Source: Sphingomonas sp. HMP6 (GTDB lineage Bacteria; Pseudomonadota; Alphaproteobacteria; Sphingomonadales; Sphingomonadaceae). Taken from it: a stretch of DNA of 64,000 bases. The position numbers were made by a program, and so were the translations under genes. Each line of letters starts with the position of its first letter. The first letter of the stretch is position 1. Below the pieces are notes generated by a model. That model was given only the letters and a program-made list of their open reading frames with translations, was not told the origin of the DNA and searched no databases. The stretch spans positions 1,797,501-1,861,500 of the forward strand of contig NZ_AP022672.1 in assembly GCF_013374095.1 (NCBI RefSeq). Reading direction: 5' to 3'. Below, piece by piece: positions 55,840-64,000 of the stretch.

Positions 55840-57190
55840 TCGCCACCGTCATCCCCTCGATCCGGAGCGTCGGCACGTTGGTGCCGAAACGGAATTCGAG
55901 GTCGTTGGCCGGCGTCAGATTGCGGTACATGTCCTTCAAATTGCCCGCGATCGTGAATTCCGCGACCGGCCCGGTGAGCACGCCCTTCTCGATCCGAAAA
56001 CCCGCCGCACCCCGGCTGTAATCACCGGTCACGCCGTTGACGCCCATGCCGATCAGCTCGGTGACGAACACGCCGTCAACAATGTCCTCGATCAGCGTGG
56101 CGACCGGCATCTTGCCCGCCGCCATGTGCATGTTGCTGGTGGACACGCCCGGCCCGCCCCCGACGCCGCGCGCGGCGTGGCCGGTCGGCTCTAGCCCCAA
56201 TTGCCGGGCCGAGGCGCTGTCGAGCAGCCACGACTCCAGCATACCGTCGGCGATGATCGTACTCGGCGAGACCGGCAGCCCTTCGCCATCGAACGGTCGC
56301 GAGCGCAGCCCGTGCGGGCGGTGCGGATCGTCGAGCACGGTGACGCCGCGGGCGAAGACTTGCGTGCCGAGCGCGTCGAGCAGGAAGCTGGTCTTGCGCG
56401 TGATCGACGATCCGGAAATCGCGCCGATCAAATGACCGAGCAGGCTGGAGCCGATGCGCGGATCGAACACAACGGTCATCGGCCCGCTGGCGAGGCGACC
56501 GGGATTGACGCGCGCGACGACGCGGTCGCCGGCGCGGGCGCCGATCACGGCGGCTGGCTCCAGCGCGTGGCGATGGCGGGCCGAGGTATAGGCGTAATCG
56601 CGCACCATCGCGCCGCCCTCCCCCGCCAGCACGCTAGCGGACAGACCGTAGCCGGTTGCGGCATAAGCGGCGGCGAAGCCGTGGCTGGTGGCGAGCGCCC
56701 AGATCGAGCGCGAGGCGCTGGCCGATCCGCCCTCGCTATTGGTGACACCGACAACGGCGCGGGCGGCGTCTTCCGCCTCCAGCGCGGCATCGCGCAGCGA
56801 TTCGGGCGAGGCGCCGTCGCCGCCGCCGGCCAGATCATCAAGATCGAGCAACGGGGGCGCGCCGTGCATCAGCCGGTTGGCGGGCGCGAGACCGGCCCAG
56901 ACATCCTCGGGCGCTTCGCGGGCCATCGCGACGGCGCGATCAACCAGAGCGGCGAGTGAATCGGAGGACAGATCGGAGGTCGACACACTCGCCGAGCGCT
57001 GCCCCACGAAGACGCGCAAGCCGAGATCGGCGCTTTCCGACCGACCGACATCCTCCAGCGCGCCCAGCCGCACCGAGATATCGAGCGACATGTCGGCGGC
57101 ATAGACCGCATCGGCGGCATCGGCACCGGCCGCCGTGGCGCGGGAAACGATATCGGCGGCGCGCTCACGGGCTTGATCGGGGTTCAGCAT
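55832..57190 (-). CDS. pmbA: TldD/PmbA family metallopeptidase subunit (PmbA/TldE)
   Basis: The 452-residue protein lacks the HExxxH zinc motif of TldD and matches the partner PmbA/TldE. The N-terminal region has SLDISVRLGALEDVGRSES, the middle has VTNSEGGSASASRS, and the end has HAARGVGGGPGVSTSNMHM, GVFVTELIGMGVNGVTGDYS and GNLKDMYRNL. TldD-TldE heterodimers degrade short peptides and act on modified peptides in the cytosol. tldD is not in the window. The gene precedes cysQ with an 8-nt overlap. Confidence 0.92.
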   Translation of the reverse strand: MLNPDQARERAADIVSRATAAGADAADAVYAADMSLDISVRLGALEDVGRSESADLGLRVFVGQRSASVSTSDLSSDSLAALVDRAVAMAREAPEDVWAGLAPANRLMHGAPPLLDLDDLAGGGDGASPESLRDAALEAEDAARAVVGVTNSEGGSASASRSIWALATSHGFAAAYAATGYGLSASVLAGEGGAMVRDYAYTSARHRHALEPAAVIGARAGDRVVARVNPGRLASGPMTVVFDPRIGSSLLGHLIGAISGSSITRKTSFLLDALGTQVFARGVTVLDDPHRPHGLRSRPFDGEGLPVSPSTIIADGMLESWLLDSASARQLGLEPTGHAARGVGGGPGVSTSNMHMAAGKMPVATLIEDIVDGVFVTELIGMGVNGVTGDYSRGAAGFRIEKGVLTGPVAEFTIAGNLKDMYRNLTPANDLEFRFGTNVPTLRIEGMTVASG

Positions 57191-57232
57191 GTTTGCGACT
57201 TAGGTTGGAGGGGGCGACGGTGCAACCGCGCT

Positions 57233-58150
57233 TCAATAGGGCCACGGCGTGCCGACGACGGCGCAAGCCAGAAACACCAGCAGCCCGGCGAAGCGGTTCG
57301 CGCGAAAGCGGTGCAGCGCGCCAGCCCCGTCGGCAGGATCGAGCGTCGCGACTTGCCAGGCGAAGTGCAGTGCGACCGGCAGCAGCGCGACCAACGCGAG
57401 CCAATCGGGCCGCAGCACCCAAATCGCGCCCGCCCACAACGCCAGAGCGCCTACATAGAACAGGCCTACGCCAAGCCGCACGCGGCTGCCCATCCGCAGC
57501 GCCGAGGAGCGCACGCCGATCAACGCATCGTCTTCACGGTCCTGCAAGGCATAGATCGTGTCGTAGCCGACCACCCAGCAAATCGACCCGGCGTAGAGCA
57601 GCAGGCCGGGCAGCGTGAGCGCGCCCATCACGTCGCTCCACCCGACCAAAGCTGCCCAGGAGAAGACCAGGCCAAGCCAGATTTGCGGCCACCAGGTGAT
57701 GCGTTTCATGAACGGATAGGCGGCGACCGGCGCGAGGCTGAGCAGCGCCACGACGGCGGCATAGACATGGAGTTGCAGCAGCACGACCAGCCCAAGCAGG
57801 CACAGGATCACCAGCCACGCCCAAGCCGCCTTGAGCGACACCGCGCCACTCGCCAGCGGCCGGGCGGCGGTGCGCGCGACCTTGCGATCGAGATCGCGGT
57901 CGACGATGTCGTTATAGACGCACCCCGCCCCGCGCATCGCGATGCTGCCGAGCAGCAACCACAGGATCAGATCGAAGTGCGCGACCGCGCCGCCCGCCAG
58001 CGCGACGCCCCATGCGCCGGGCCAAAACAACAGCCACCACCCGATCGGCCGGTCTAGCCGCGCGAGCAAGGCGAACGGGCGCGCAGGCGTCGGAAGCAAG
58101 CGGACGAAGCCGCTATGCTGGGTATCCGGGGTGAGATCGGTCGCGGTCAT
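57233..58150 (-). CDS. ubiA: 4-hydroxybenzoate polyprenyltransferase UbiA
   Basis: The 305-residue inner-membrane enzyme adds the polyprenyl tail to 4-hydroxybenzoate in ubiquinone synthesis. It has about eight TM helices and the two Asp-rich motifs NDIVDRDLD and DREDD that bind prenyl diphosphate via Mg. LDRPIGWWLLFWPG near the N-terminus is a UbiA signature. The start ATG at 58150 fits. It lies 42 nt from the pmbA start, with the same orientation as pmbA. Confidence 0.95.
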   Translation of the reverse strand: MTATDLTPDTQHSGFVRLLPTPARPFALLARLDRPIGWWLLFWPGAWGVALAGGAVAHFDLILWLLLGSIAMRGAGCVYNDIVDRDLDRKVARTAARPLASGAVSLKAAWAWLVILCLLGLVVLLQLHVYAAVVALLSLAPVAAYPFMKRITWWPQIWLGLVFSWAALVGWSDVMGALTLPGLLLYAGSICWVVGYDTIYALQDREDDALIGVRSSALRMGSRVRLGVGLFYVGALALWAGAIWVLRPDWLALVALLPVALHFAWQVATLDPADGAGALHRFRANRFAGLLVFLACAVVGTPWPY

Positions 58151-58247
58151 GGTTCCGCTCCATGCACCAGCGCGCGAGCCGGAGACAGTCCCTACCGTCG
58201 CGATCGCTCGACATCGAGCGGCACCACGGCGATAGCGGAGTGCCGAT

Positions 58248-58433
58248 GTGCGGGCAGAGTCAGCAAAGGCGGGCAGCGTGGTTCATCTCTCCGTCGCGAT
58301 CGGACGGTTCTTCGAGGCGTTGCTGTGGGCGCTGGCGCGCGGCGTCGGGGTGATGGCGGCGTGGGCTTTGCTGGTGGTTGTGGTTTTAGGGGTTATCGTG
58401 GCGGTGGTGCGCAGGGTTTGGCGGCGGCGGTGA
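58248..58433 (+). CDS. Possible small single-pass membrane protein (weak)
   Basis: A 61-codon frame from GTG 58248 (or GTG 58278, preceded by AAAGG) contains one long hydrophobic helix (VGVMAAWALLVVVVLGVIVAVV) and a basic end (RRVWRRR). No family is recognised. It occupies part of the 430-nt gap between ubiA and rsmE. It may be chance in GC-rich DNA. Confidence 0.3.
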   Translation: MRAESAKAGSVVHLSVAIGRFFEALLWALARGVGVMAAWALLVVVVLGVIVAVVRRVWRRR

Positions 58434-58442
58434 TACTGCCGC

Positions 58443-58520
58443 TGTGCTCCTGCGCAGGCAGGAGCCCTGGATATAAGGGTCGGCTCCTGCAACCCTGAGC
58501 TCCTGCCTTCGCAGGAGCAC
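58443..58520. repeat. REPIN-like inverted doublet
   Basis: GTGCTCCTGCGCAGGCAGGAG (58443-58463) is inverted as CTCCTGCCTTCGCAGGAGCAC (58500-58520), and each half is itself nearly palindromic. It lies just upstream of rsmE. Confidence 0.82.
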
Positions 58521-58581
58521 AACGGGGAACCGCCTGCCCGCCGATTTGCCATGCCGCCCACCCCTGCCCTACAGCCACCCC

Positions 58582-59322
58582 ATGCCCGCAACCCCCGCCT
58601 GGCCCCCGCAATCGACCCCGCGCCTGTTCGTGGAGGCACCTCTGTCGGTCGGCCCGCTACGGATCGAAGGGCCGCAAGCGCATTACCTCGTCGCCGTGAT
58701 GCGGATGAAGGCGGGTGATCCGGTCAAGCTGTTCGACGGCACCTCCGGCGAATGGCTCGGGGTGGCGGCGAGCGTCGGCAAGCGCGACCTGATGCTCGAC
58801 GTGACCGAGCAACTTCGCGAACCCGAGACGGTGCCCGATCTGTGGCTCTGCGCCGCGCCGATCAAGAAGGGGCGGATCGACTGGGTCGCCGAGAAAGCGT
58901 GCGAGCTGGGCGTGGCGCGGCTGGTGCCGGTGCTGACGCGGCGGACGGTGGTCGATCGGCTGAATGGCGAGCGGCTGCGCGCGCACATGATCGAGGCGGC
59001 GGAGCAATGTGGGCGGACCGCCGTGCCCGCGCTTGCCGATCCGGTGAAATTGGTGGCGCTGCTGCGCGATTGGCCCGTCGGGCGCACCTTGTTCTTCGCC
59101 GATGAGAATGGTGGCGTGCCTGCATTCGACGCGATGAAAGACGGCGGCGACAGTGCGGCAATCCTGATTGGACCCGAGGGTGGCTTCGATGCGGACGAGC
59201 GCGCGGCGATTCGCGGCCTTCCGGGTGCGATCGGCATCGCGCTCGGGCCGCGCATCCTGCGTGCCGATACGGCGGCGGCAGCGGCCGTGGCGATCTGGAT
59301 GGCAGCAAGAGGCGATTGGTAG
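58582..59322 (+). CDS. rsmE: 16S rRNA (uracil(1498)-N(3))-methyltransferase RsmE
   Basis: The 246-residue SPOUT methyltransferase modifies U1498 of 16S rRNA. Motifs are RIEGPQAHYLVAVMRMKAGD at the N-terminal PUA-like domain, the AAPIKKGRIDWVAEKACELGV stretch, LIGPEGGFDADE, and the knot region ALGPRILRADTAAAAAV. I chose the ATG at 58582; the frame from 58546 adds 12 residues with no family match. It is followed by gshA on the same strand after 50 nt. Confidence 0.94.
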   Translation: MPATPAWPPQSTPRLFVEAPLSVGPLRIEGPQAHYLVAVMRMKAGDPVKLFDGTSGEWLGVAASVGKRDLMLDVTEQLREPETVPDLWLCAAPIKKGRIDWVAEKACELGVARLVPVLTRRTVVDRLNGERLRAHMIEAAEQCGRTAVPALADPVKLVALLRDWPVGRTLFFADENGGVPAFDAMKDGGDSAAILIGPEGGFDADERAAIRGLPGAIGIALGPRILRADTAAAAAVAIWMAARGDW

Positions 59323-59372
59323 CGAATCGAAACGCGCTGGCGGGGCGCGCGCTGCGGCGCTAAAGCGCGCAA

Positions 59373-60761
59373 ATGACGACACACCTCGACTCCGTGAAGA
59401 CATCCCCGCCGATCGAATCGCACGATCAGCTCGTCGCCAGCTTCGCGGGCGGGGAAAAGCCGCCGGAGCGCTGGCGGATCGGCACCGAGCATGAGAAGTT
59501 CGTCTATGCCGACAGCGACCATCACGCGCCGAGCTACACCGAAAAGGGCGGCATTCGCGATCTGCTCGATGCATTGACCGAATTCGGCTGGGTGCCCGTG
59601 ACGGAGAAGGGCCCCGACGGCACGCCGAACGTCATCGCGATGAACGGGCCGGACGGATCGATCAGCCTGGAACCCGCCGGGCAGTTCGAGCTGTCGGGTG
59701 CGCCGCTCGAAAATTTGCACCAGACCTGCGCCGAGACCGGGCGACATCTGGAACAAGTGAAGGCGATCGGCGATCGCTTCGGGATCGGCTTCCTCGGCCT
59801 CGGCATGTGGCCCGACAAGACGCGCGCCGAATTGCCGATCATGCCCAAGGGCCGCTACGCGATCATGCTACGCCACATGCCGCGCGTGGGCAGCATGGGG
59901 CTAGACATGATGCTGCGCACCTGTACCATTCAGGTTAATCTGGATTACCAGTCCGAAGCCGATATGGTGCAGAAGTTCCGCGTCGGCCTCGCGCTACAGC
60001 CGCTGGCGACCGCGCTGTTCGCCAATTCGCCCTTCACCGAGGGTAAGCCCAACGGGATGCTGTCGTATCGCAGCCATATCTGGTCGGACACCGATCCGGC
60101 GCGGACCGGGATGTTGCCGTTCGTGTTCGAGGATGGCTTTGGGTATGAGCGGTACGCCGACTATGCCCTCGATGTGCCGATGTACTTCGTCTACCGCGAC
60201 GGCAAATATATCGATGCTGCCGGGCTTTCGTTCCGTGATTTCCTCAAGGGCGACTTGTCGGTCCTGCCGGGTGAAAAACCGACGCTGAACGATTGGAACG
60301 ACCACCTCTCGACCGCCTTTCCCGAAGTGCGGCTGAAGACGTTCCTCGAGATGCGCGGGGCCGATGGCGGGCCGTGGGGGCGGATCTGCGCGCTGCCGGC
60401 GCTGTGGGTCGGGCTGCTGTACGACCAGGGTGCGCTCGATGCGGCGTGGGATGTGGTCAAGGGCTGGACGATGGAGGAGCGCGAGGCGCTGCGGTCATCG
60501 GTGCCGAAGCTGGGATTGGACGCGCCGATCGCGGGCGGGCGACGCTTGCGCGATATTGCGGGCGAAGTGGTCGATATCGCCAGCGCCGGACTTTCAGCGC
60601 GTAACCGCCAGGATGCGAGCGGCAGCAACGAAACCGGCTTCCTCGATCCGCTGCGCGAGATCGTGCGCAGCGGCAAGGTTCCGGCGCAAGTGCTGCTCGA
60701 CAAATATCATGGCGTGTGGGGCGGCGACGTTTCGAAAGTGTATGACGAGCTGCGGTTCTAA
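59373..60761 (+). CDS. gshA: Glutamate-cysteine ligase (plant/alphaproteobacterial type)
   Basis: The 462-residue enzyme makes gamma-glutamylcysteine, the first step of glutathione synthesis. It is of the GCS2 class found in plants and alphaproteobacteria: RIGTEHEKFVY, SISLEPAGQFELSGAPLENLH read in parts, FLGLGMWPDKTR, LRTCTIQVNLDYQSEADM and TFLEMRGADGGPWGRI. The length is normal. It follows rsmE and overlaps the convergent HPP-family gene by 4 nt. Confidence 0.95.
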   Translation: MTTHLDSVKTSPPIESHDQLVASFAGGEKPPERWRIGTEHEKFVYADSDHHAPSYTEKGGIRDLLDALTEFGWVPVTEKGPDGTPNVIAMNGPDGSISLEPAGQFELSGAPLENLHQTCAETGRHLEQVKAIGDRFGIGFLGLGMWPDKTRAELPIMPKGRYAIMLRHMPRVGSMGLDMMLRTCTIQVNLDYQSEADMVQKFRVGLALQPLATALFANSPFTEGKPNGMLSYRSHIWSDTDPARTGMLPFVFEDGFGYERYADYALDVPMYFVYRDGKYIDAAGLSFRDFLKGDLSVLPGEKPTLNDWNDHLSTAFPEVRLKTFLEMRGADGGPWGRICALPALWVGLLYDQGALDAAWDVVKGWTMEEREALRSSVPKLGLDAPIAGGRRLRDIAGEVVDIASAGLSARNRQDASGSNETGFLDPLREIVRSGKVPAQVLLDKYHGVWGGDVSKVYDELRF

Positions 60762-61423
60762 CGACTGCGGCGCGCCAAGGCATGCACTTCGGCCCGGGTC
60801 AGGAGTGCGTCGAGGTCCGCGCGGCTGATATCGAAGCTTTCGTGCATCTCCTCCAGCGCCGCATCGATATCGGCCAGGTGCAGGCCGGTTGGATCCGACA
60901 TGGCAATCCGCGCGGGCCGATGCGGGTAAGAGTGCCTGGTCGCCCGATGGAACAGAATACCGAGCGCCACTAGCGCGAGCGAGTTAAGGCCCACAGGCAC
61001 GAAAGCGAAGCTCCATCCGGCGGCGTGAACGGCATTGCCCCCGATGACGACGGTCAACGCCGCAGCACCGCCCGGCGGATGGAGGCAGCGCAGGAGGGAC
61101 ATGATCAGGATCGCGCCACCGACCGCCAACCCGGCTGCTGCGGCGCCGCTCGGCCCGTACCGCACGACGGCGACCCCGACCAGCGCCGATACGATATTGC
61201 CGCCGATGACTGGCCAGGGCTGAGCAAGCGGGCTGGCGGGCACGGCGAAGACCAGCACGGCCGATGCCCCGATCGGTGCGACGATGATCGGCAGTTCTAC
61301 CGGCACGATACCAAGCGCGCTGCACAGCAGGACGGTGAGCGCGACGCAGGCGAGCGAGCCGACGCAAGCGACAAGCCGATCGGGCAGATGCGCGCCGGCG
61401 ACAATGGGATGGAACAGCTTCAC
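60758..61423 (-). CDS. HPP family integral membrane protein
   Basis: The 221-residue protein has four to five TM helices and the family motif LRCLHPPGGAAAL. It has a further conserved APIGASAVLVFAVPASPLAQP stretch and a C-terminal cytosolic tail with Asp/Glu clusters. HPP proteins are linked to nitrite or other small-molecule transport in some organisms; here the substrate is open. The start is GTG at 61423; a start at 61546 would overlap the neighbouring methyltransferase gene. Confidence 0.85.
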   Translation of the reverse strand: MKLFHPIVAGAHLPDRLVACVGSLACVALTVLLCSALGIVPVELPIIVAPIGASAVLVFAVPASPLAQPWPVIGGNIVSALVGVAVVRYGPSGAAAAGLAVGGAILIMSLLRCLHPPGGAAALTVVIGGNAVHAAGWSFAFVPVGLNSLALVALGILFHRATRHSYPHRPARIAMSDPTGLHLADIDAALEEMHESFDISRADLDALLTRAEVHALARRSR

Positions 61424-61485
61424 ACCTGAGGCTCTAACAGCTTGTCCGGCCCGAAGAAACGTGACGGCGGCGAGCCGGCGAGGCG

Positions 61486-62790
61486 TTACTTCCTGCCCGC
61501 AACCCAAGCGAAGAAGCGCGGCACCGGGCCGTTGCGGGCCATCCATTCGCTATATTCCCGATACGCCGGGTCCATCCCCAGATGGCGTTCCTCGGTCCGC
61601 GCGCGCCAGTAATAAATGCCGCTGACCACCCCCATCAGGATCGTGGCACGCGCTCCATCGACCATCGATCCCGTCGTCAGCACCGGGATCGTGGCGATCC
61701 ACCAGAACAGATTCTTCGACAGATAGGCCGGGTGGCGTGAAAAGGCGTAGGGGCCATGGGTCAATATGCCGCGGTGCGTCAGGTTGGAGAAGCGGAAGCC
61801 GAACGCGACCGTCGCCCAGGCGTAGATCGCGGTCAGGCCGACCAGCACGGCGCCAATGGGTATCAGAACCGCCGGATGCCCTGCGAACCAGATCGACCAG
61901 CCATCCGACCCGTAATTGCCAGTGTGATAATCGAGCGGGCCGTTATCGGCCATCAGTGTGAACGGCGGGTAGCAGATCAGCGCCGCCATCCACGATGCGG
62001 CGAACGGATTGGCGCTGCGGATGTGCGAGTCGAGCGGGCGGAAGGTGAGGATGTAGCCGACGGTTGCGAACGCACAGTCGATCACGAACATGAAGCCGAT
62101 CAGCCAATTGGCGAGCGCGACCGGATTGTGCAGCACATCCGACAGATTACCGCGCACGAAATTGCCGAACCCGCCGGGCACGACGGCGAGCATGAAGGCG
62201 AGGAAAAAGGCTTTCACCCCCCAGCTGCGCAAATGGTTGTAGATCGCCTCCCGGTCTATCTCTTCCTTCAGCCCCATCAGCCATGCGCCGAGCGCCCAGG
62301 CGCCGTCCTTCGGCTGTACCAGGCGGCGGTCAAGCCAGAGCACGTAGGGGATCGAGCCGAGGAACAGGACCGGCGCGGCGGTGCCGAAGCACCACATCGC
62401 GAACGGGAAACCGCCCCATTGGTTGCTCCAATAGAATCGCCCGGTGAAATAGATCAGCGCGATCCCGGCCCAGGTGAGCCACAGGCCGGCAAGCTTGGTC
62501 AGCGAAATGTCGAGCGTCTCGCGCCATGGCTTGGGTGCGGACCAGTCGATCCCGGTCGAGGGGCTCTGCTGCACCTTGTCGACGAAGATCGACCACAGCA
62601 CCATCGGCACGCCGCATGCGACGATATTGGTCAGCGCCGCGAACGGACCGTCCATGCCGTAATGACGGGCAACCGCGACCCACAGGAACAGGCCCGCCAA
62701 TCCCGCCAGCCCGCAGCCGGTGCTGACGGCGGATTTCGGGCGGGGATCGGCAGCCTTGGCCGCACGCGCGAGGGCGGTATCGTGGAACAT
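61486..62790 (-). CDS. Multi-pass membrane methyltransferase, ICMT/PEMT-like
   Basis: The 434-residue inner-membrane protein has about ten TM helices. The C-terminal part carries the isoprenylcysteine/phospholipid methyltransferase signature (GILTHGPYAFSRHPAYLSKNL) and the acidic end region RTEERHLGMDPAYREYSEW. The long N-terminal membrane half is unusual compared with ~200-residue ICMTs. I chose the ATG at 62790 because the upstream frame runs through a repeat. It probably methylates a lipid or prenylated acceptor; which one is unknown. Confidence 0.82.
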   Translation of the reverse strand: MFHDTALARAAKAADPRPKSAVSTGCGLAGLAGLFLWVAVARHYGMDGPFAALTNIVACGVPMVLWSIFVDKVQQSPSTGIDWSAPKPWRETLDISLTKLAGLWLTWAGIALIYFTGRFYWSNQWGGFPFAMWCFGTAAPVLFLGSIPYVLWLDRRLVQPKDGAWALGAWLMGLKEEIDREAIYNHLRSWGVKAFFLAFMLAVVPGGFGNFVRGNLSDVLHNPVALANWLIGFMFVIDCAFATVGYILTFRPLDSHIRSANPFAASWMAALICYPPFTLMADNGPLDYHTGNYGSDGWSIWFAGHPAVLIPIGAVLVGLTAIYAWATVAFGFRFSNLTHRGILTHGPYAFSRHPAYLSKNLFWWIATIPVLTTGSMVDGARATILMGVVSGIYYWRARTEERHLGMDPAYREYSEWMARNGPVPRFFAWVAGRK

Positions 62791-62856
62791 GGCCGCATGG
62801 GTAGCGCGGGAGTGGTTAGCGGCGGGTAAAGGTTCCCCTTCGTCACCCCTTTCCCT

Positions 62857-62961
62857 CCACCCCGGCGAACGCCGGGGCCCAGTTGCGACCGGCTGGTTTT
62901 TTCCAGGCCGCCGCTCCGACTGCACCTGTTGCGCTACTGGGCCCCGGCGTTCGCCGGGGTG
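62857..62961. repeat. REPIN-like inverted doublet with perfect 26-bp arms
   Basis: CCACCCCGGCGAACGCCGGG(GCCCAG) at 62857-62882 is exactly inverted at 62936-62961. Each arm holds the palindrome CCCCGGCGAACGCCGGGG. It lies between the methyltransferase start and the end of mmsB, and reads into the false longer start of the former. Confidence 0.9.
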
Positions 62962-62992
62962 GTTCAGCCTAAGCGGCTCGGTCGCGCCTCGC

Positions 62993-63868
62993 CTACCCCC
63001 GCAGCATCTTGATGATGCCCGAAAAGTCCAATCCCCCCTGCCCCGCGTCGGCGAAGCGCTGGTAAAGCTCCGCAGCCTTCGCGCCCATCGGCGTGTCGGC
63101 GCCGGTGTCGGCGGCAGCGGCAGCGGCGAGTTTAAGGTCTTTCAACATCAACATGGTCGCAAAGCCGCCCTGATAATCATGGTCGGCGGGCGTATCGGGG
63201 CCGACGCCGGGGACCGGGCAATAGCTCGTCATCGACCAGCTTTGCCCTGAGGCGACGCTGGAAATGTCGTAGAAGGTCTGCGCGTCGAGTCCGAGTTTTT
63301 CGGCGAGCAGGAACGCCTCGCACGTCGCCACCATCGTCGCGCCGAGCAGCATGTTGTTGGCGATCTTCGCGGCCTGCCCGGTGCCGTTGGCACCCGCGTG
63401 GATCACCGCTCTGCCCATATCCGACAGGATTCGCTCGGCGCGCTCGAACGCCGCGTCGCTGCCGCCGACCATGAAGGTGAGCGTGCCGGCATTGGCAGCG
63501 CCGATCCCGCCCGAGACGGGGGCGTCGACGGCGGTCGCGCCGTGCGTGTGTGCGCTTTCGGCGACGCGTTTGGCGGTGGCGACGTCGATGGTGGAGCAAT
63601 CGATCAGGAGCGTTGCGGGGGCGAGCGTGGGGAGCAGATCGGCATAGACCGCCTCGACATGGGTGCCGGCGGGCAGCATCGTGACGATCGCCTCGGCGCC
63701 GTCGGCGGCCTCGGTCGCGGACGCGGCGGGCAGGCACCCGGCGGCCTTGGCGCGGGCGAGCGCCTCGGGCGAGAGGTCGAAAGCACGGACATCATGCCCC
63801 GCCTTCGCCAAATTCGCGGCCATGCCGCCGCCCATGTTGCCGAGGCCGATAAAGGCGATGCGTGTCAT
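62993..63868 (-). CDS. mmsB: 3-hydroxyisobutyrate dehydrogenase
   Basis: The 291-residue NAD-dependent enzyme oxidises 3-hydroxyisobutyrate to methylmalonate semialdehyde in valine breakdown. The N-terminal Rossmann motif is IAFIGLGNMGGGMAANL. The substrate signature is DAPVSGGIGAANAGTLTFMVGG, and the catalytic Lys region is NGTGQAAKIANNMLLG. The ATG at 63868 has SD GGAGAAG upstream. The gene before it (partly beyond the window) ends like an enoyl-CoA hydratase, consistent with a valine-catabolism operon. Confidence 0.94.
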   Translation of the reverse strand: MTRIAFIGLGNMGGGMAANLAKAGHDVRAFDLSPEALARAKAAGCLPAASATEAADGAEAIVTMLPAGTHVEAVYADLLPTLAPATLLIDCSTIDVATAKRVAESAHTHGATAVDAPVSGGIGAANAGTLTFMVGGSDAAFERAERILSDMGRAVIHAGANGTGQAAKIANNMLLGATMVATCEAFLLAEKLGLDAQTFYDISSVASGQSWSMTSYCPVPGVGPDTPADHDYQGGFATMLMLKDLKLAAAAAADTGADTPMGAKAAELYQRFADAGQGGLDFSGIIKMLRG

Positions 63869-63883
63869 GTTTCTTCTCCGAAC

Positions 63884-63963
63884 CGTCATCCCAGCGAAGG
63901 CTGGGATCTTTGCGAGCGGTGTACGCCCTTCGCCGAGACCCCGGCCCTCGCTGGGGTGACGCG
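63884..63963. repeat. REPIN-like inverted doublet
   Basis: CGTCATCCCAGCGAAGGCTG(GGATC) at 63884-63908 is inverted, with differences, as GACCCCGGCCCTCGCTGGGG(TGACG) at 63937-63963. It lies just upstream of mmsB in the same-strand gap and resembles the element at 16287. Confidence 0.75.
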
Positions 63964-63971
63964 TTTCTAGG

Positions 63972-64000
63972 TTACTTCCCCGTCCACACCCCTTGGCGCT
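63972..64000 (-). CDS. C-terminal end of a gene, possibly enoyl-CoA hydratase/3-hydroxyisobutyryl-CoA hydrolase
   Basis: On the minus strand a frame enters from the right edge and reads RQGVWTGK before a TAA at 63974-63972. Only eight codons are visible. The ending resembles those of enoyl-CoA hydratase-type proteins and would fit the valine pathway next to mmsB, but the identification rests on context. Confidence 0.35.

Overview
The window is a stretch of GC-rich alphaproteobacterial chromosome, most likely from Sphingomonas or a close relative in the Sphingomonadaceae. Three things support this: the trcR (DUF1013) cell-cycle regulator, the run pmbA-cysQ-ubiA-rsmE-gshA, and the many intergenic palindromes of the type ending in CAGGGCGAACGG. 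Gene density is high and nearly all genes have a recognisable family. There is no CRISPR array, no rRNA operon, no transposase and no complete prophage. One tRNA (Pro-GGG) is present.

Layout. 0-9 kb: 3' end of clpA, a membrane diguanylate cyclase, an acyl-CoA ligase, a decayed glutathione S-transferase, an LpxH-like phosphoesterase with a GT4 glycosyltransferase, trcR and tgt. 9-20 kb: an envelope and protease block with an M16 peptidase, a SleB-type cell-wall hydrolase, an S9 peptidase, an orphan holin/endolysin pair and a tricorn-like S41 protease. 20-26 kb: a phosphorelay locus with a MASE1-PAS-HisKA-REC-Hpt hybrid kinase, a REC-Hpt protein and a NarL-type regulator, followed by a GAF-domain protein with an unusual AT-rich leader. 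26-35.5 kb: tRNA-Pro, a secreted helical-repeat protein, an ABM monooxygenase, the yajC-secD-secF-Mth938 operon, a DUF3089 hydrolase, a GT4 glycosyltransferase, a phosphomannose isomerase and bamD. 35.5-43.3 kb: recN, a cold-shock protein with a long leader, ligA and a TonB-dependent receptor. 43.4-50 kb: an HD-domain protein, a LytS/LytTR two-component pair, small envelope or unknown genes, an EVE protein, DUF2269 and typA. 50-64 kb: a second TonB-dependent receptor, a TelA/XpaC-like pair, a SurA-C-like secreted protein, cysQ, pmbA, ubiA, rsmE, gshA, an HPP membrane protein, an ICMT-like membrane methyltransferase and mmsB.

The most distinctive non-gene content is repeats. There are three copies of one exactly 90-bp hairpin element, and at least seven other intergenic inverted-repeat doublets of REPIN/BIME architecture. 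Several sit where a terminator, promoter or ribosome-binding site would be expected. I did not find a clearly new defence or biosynthetic system. The best leads are the GTA-like lysis pair, the phosphorelay cluster, the repeat families, the SD-masking hairpins upstream of tgt and the GAF gene, and the TelA pair. All calls come from reading motifs; no database search was run.
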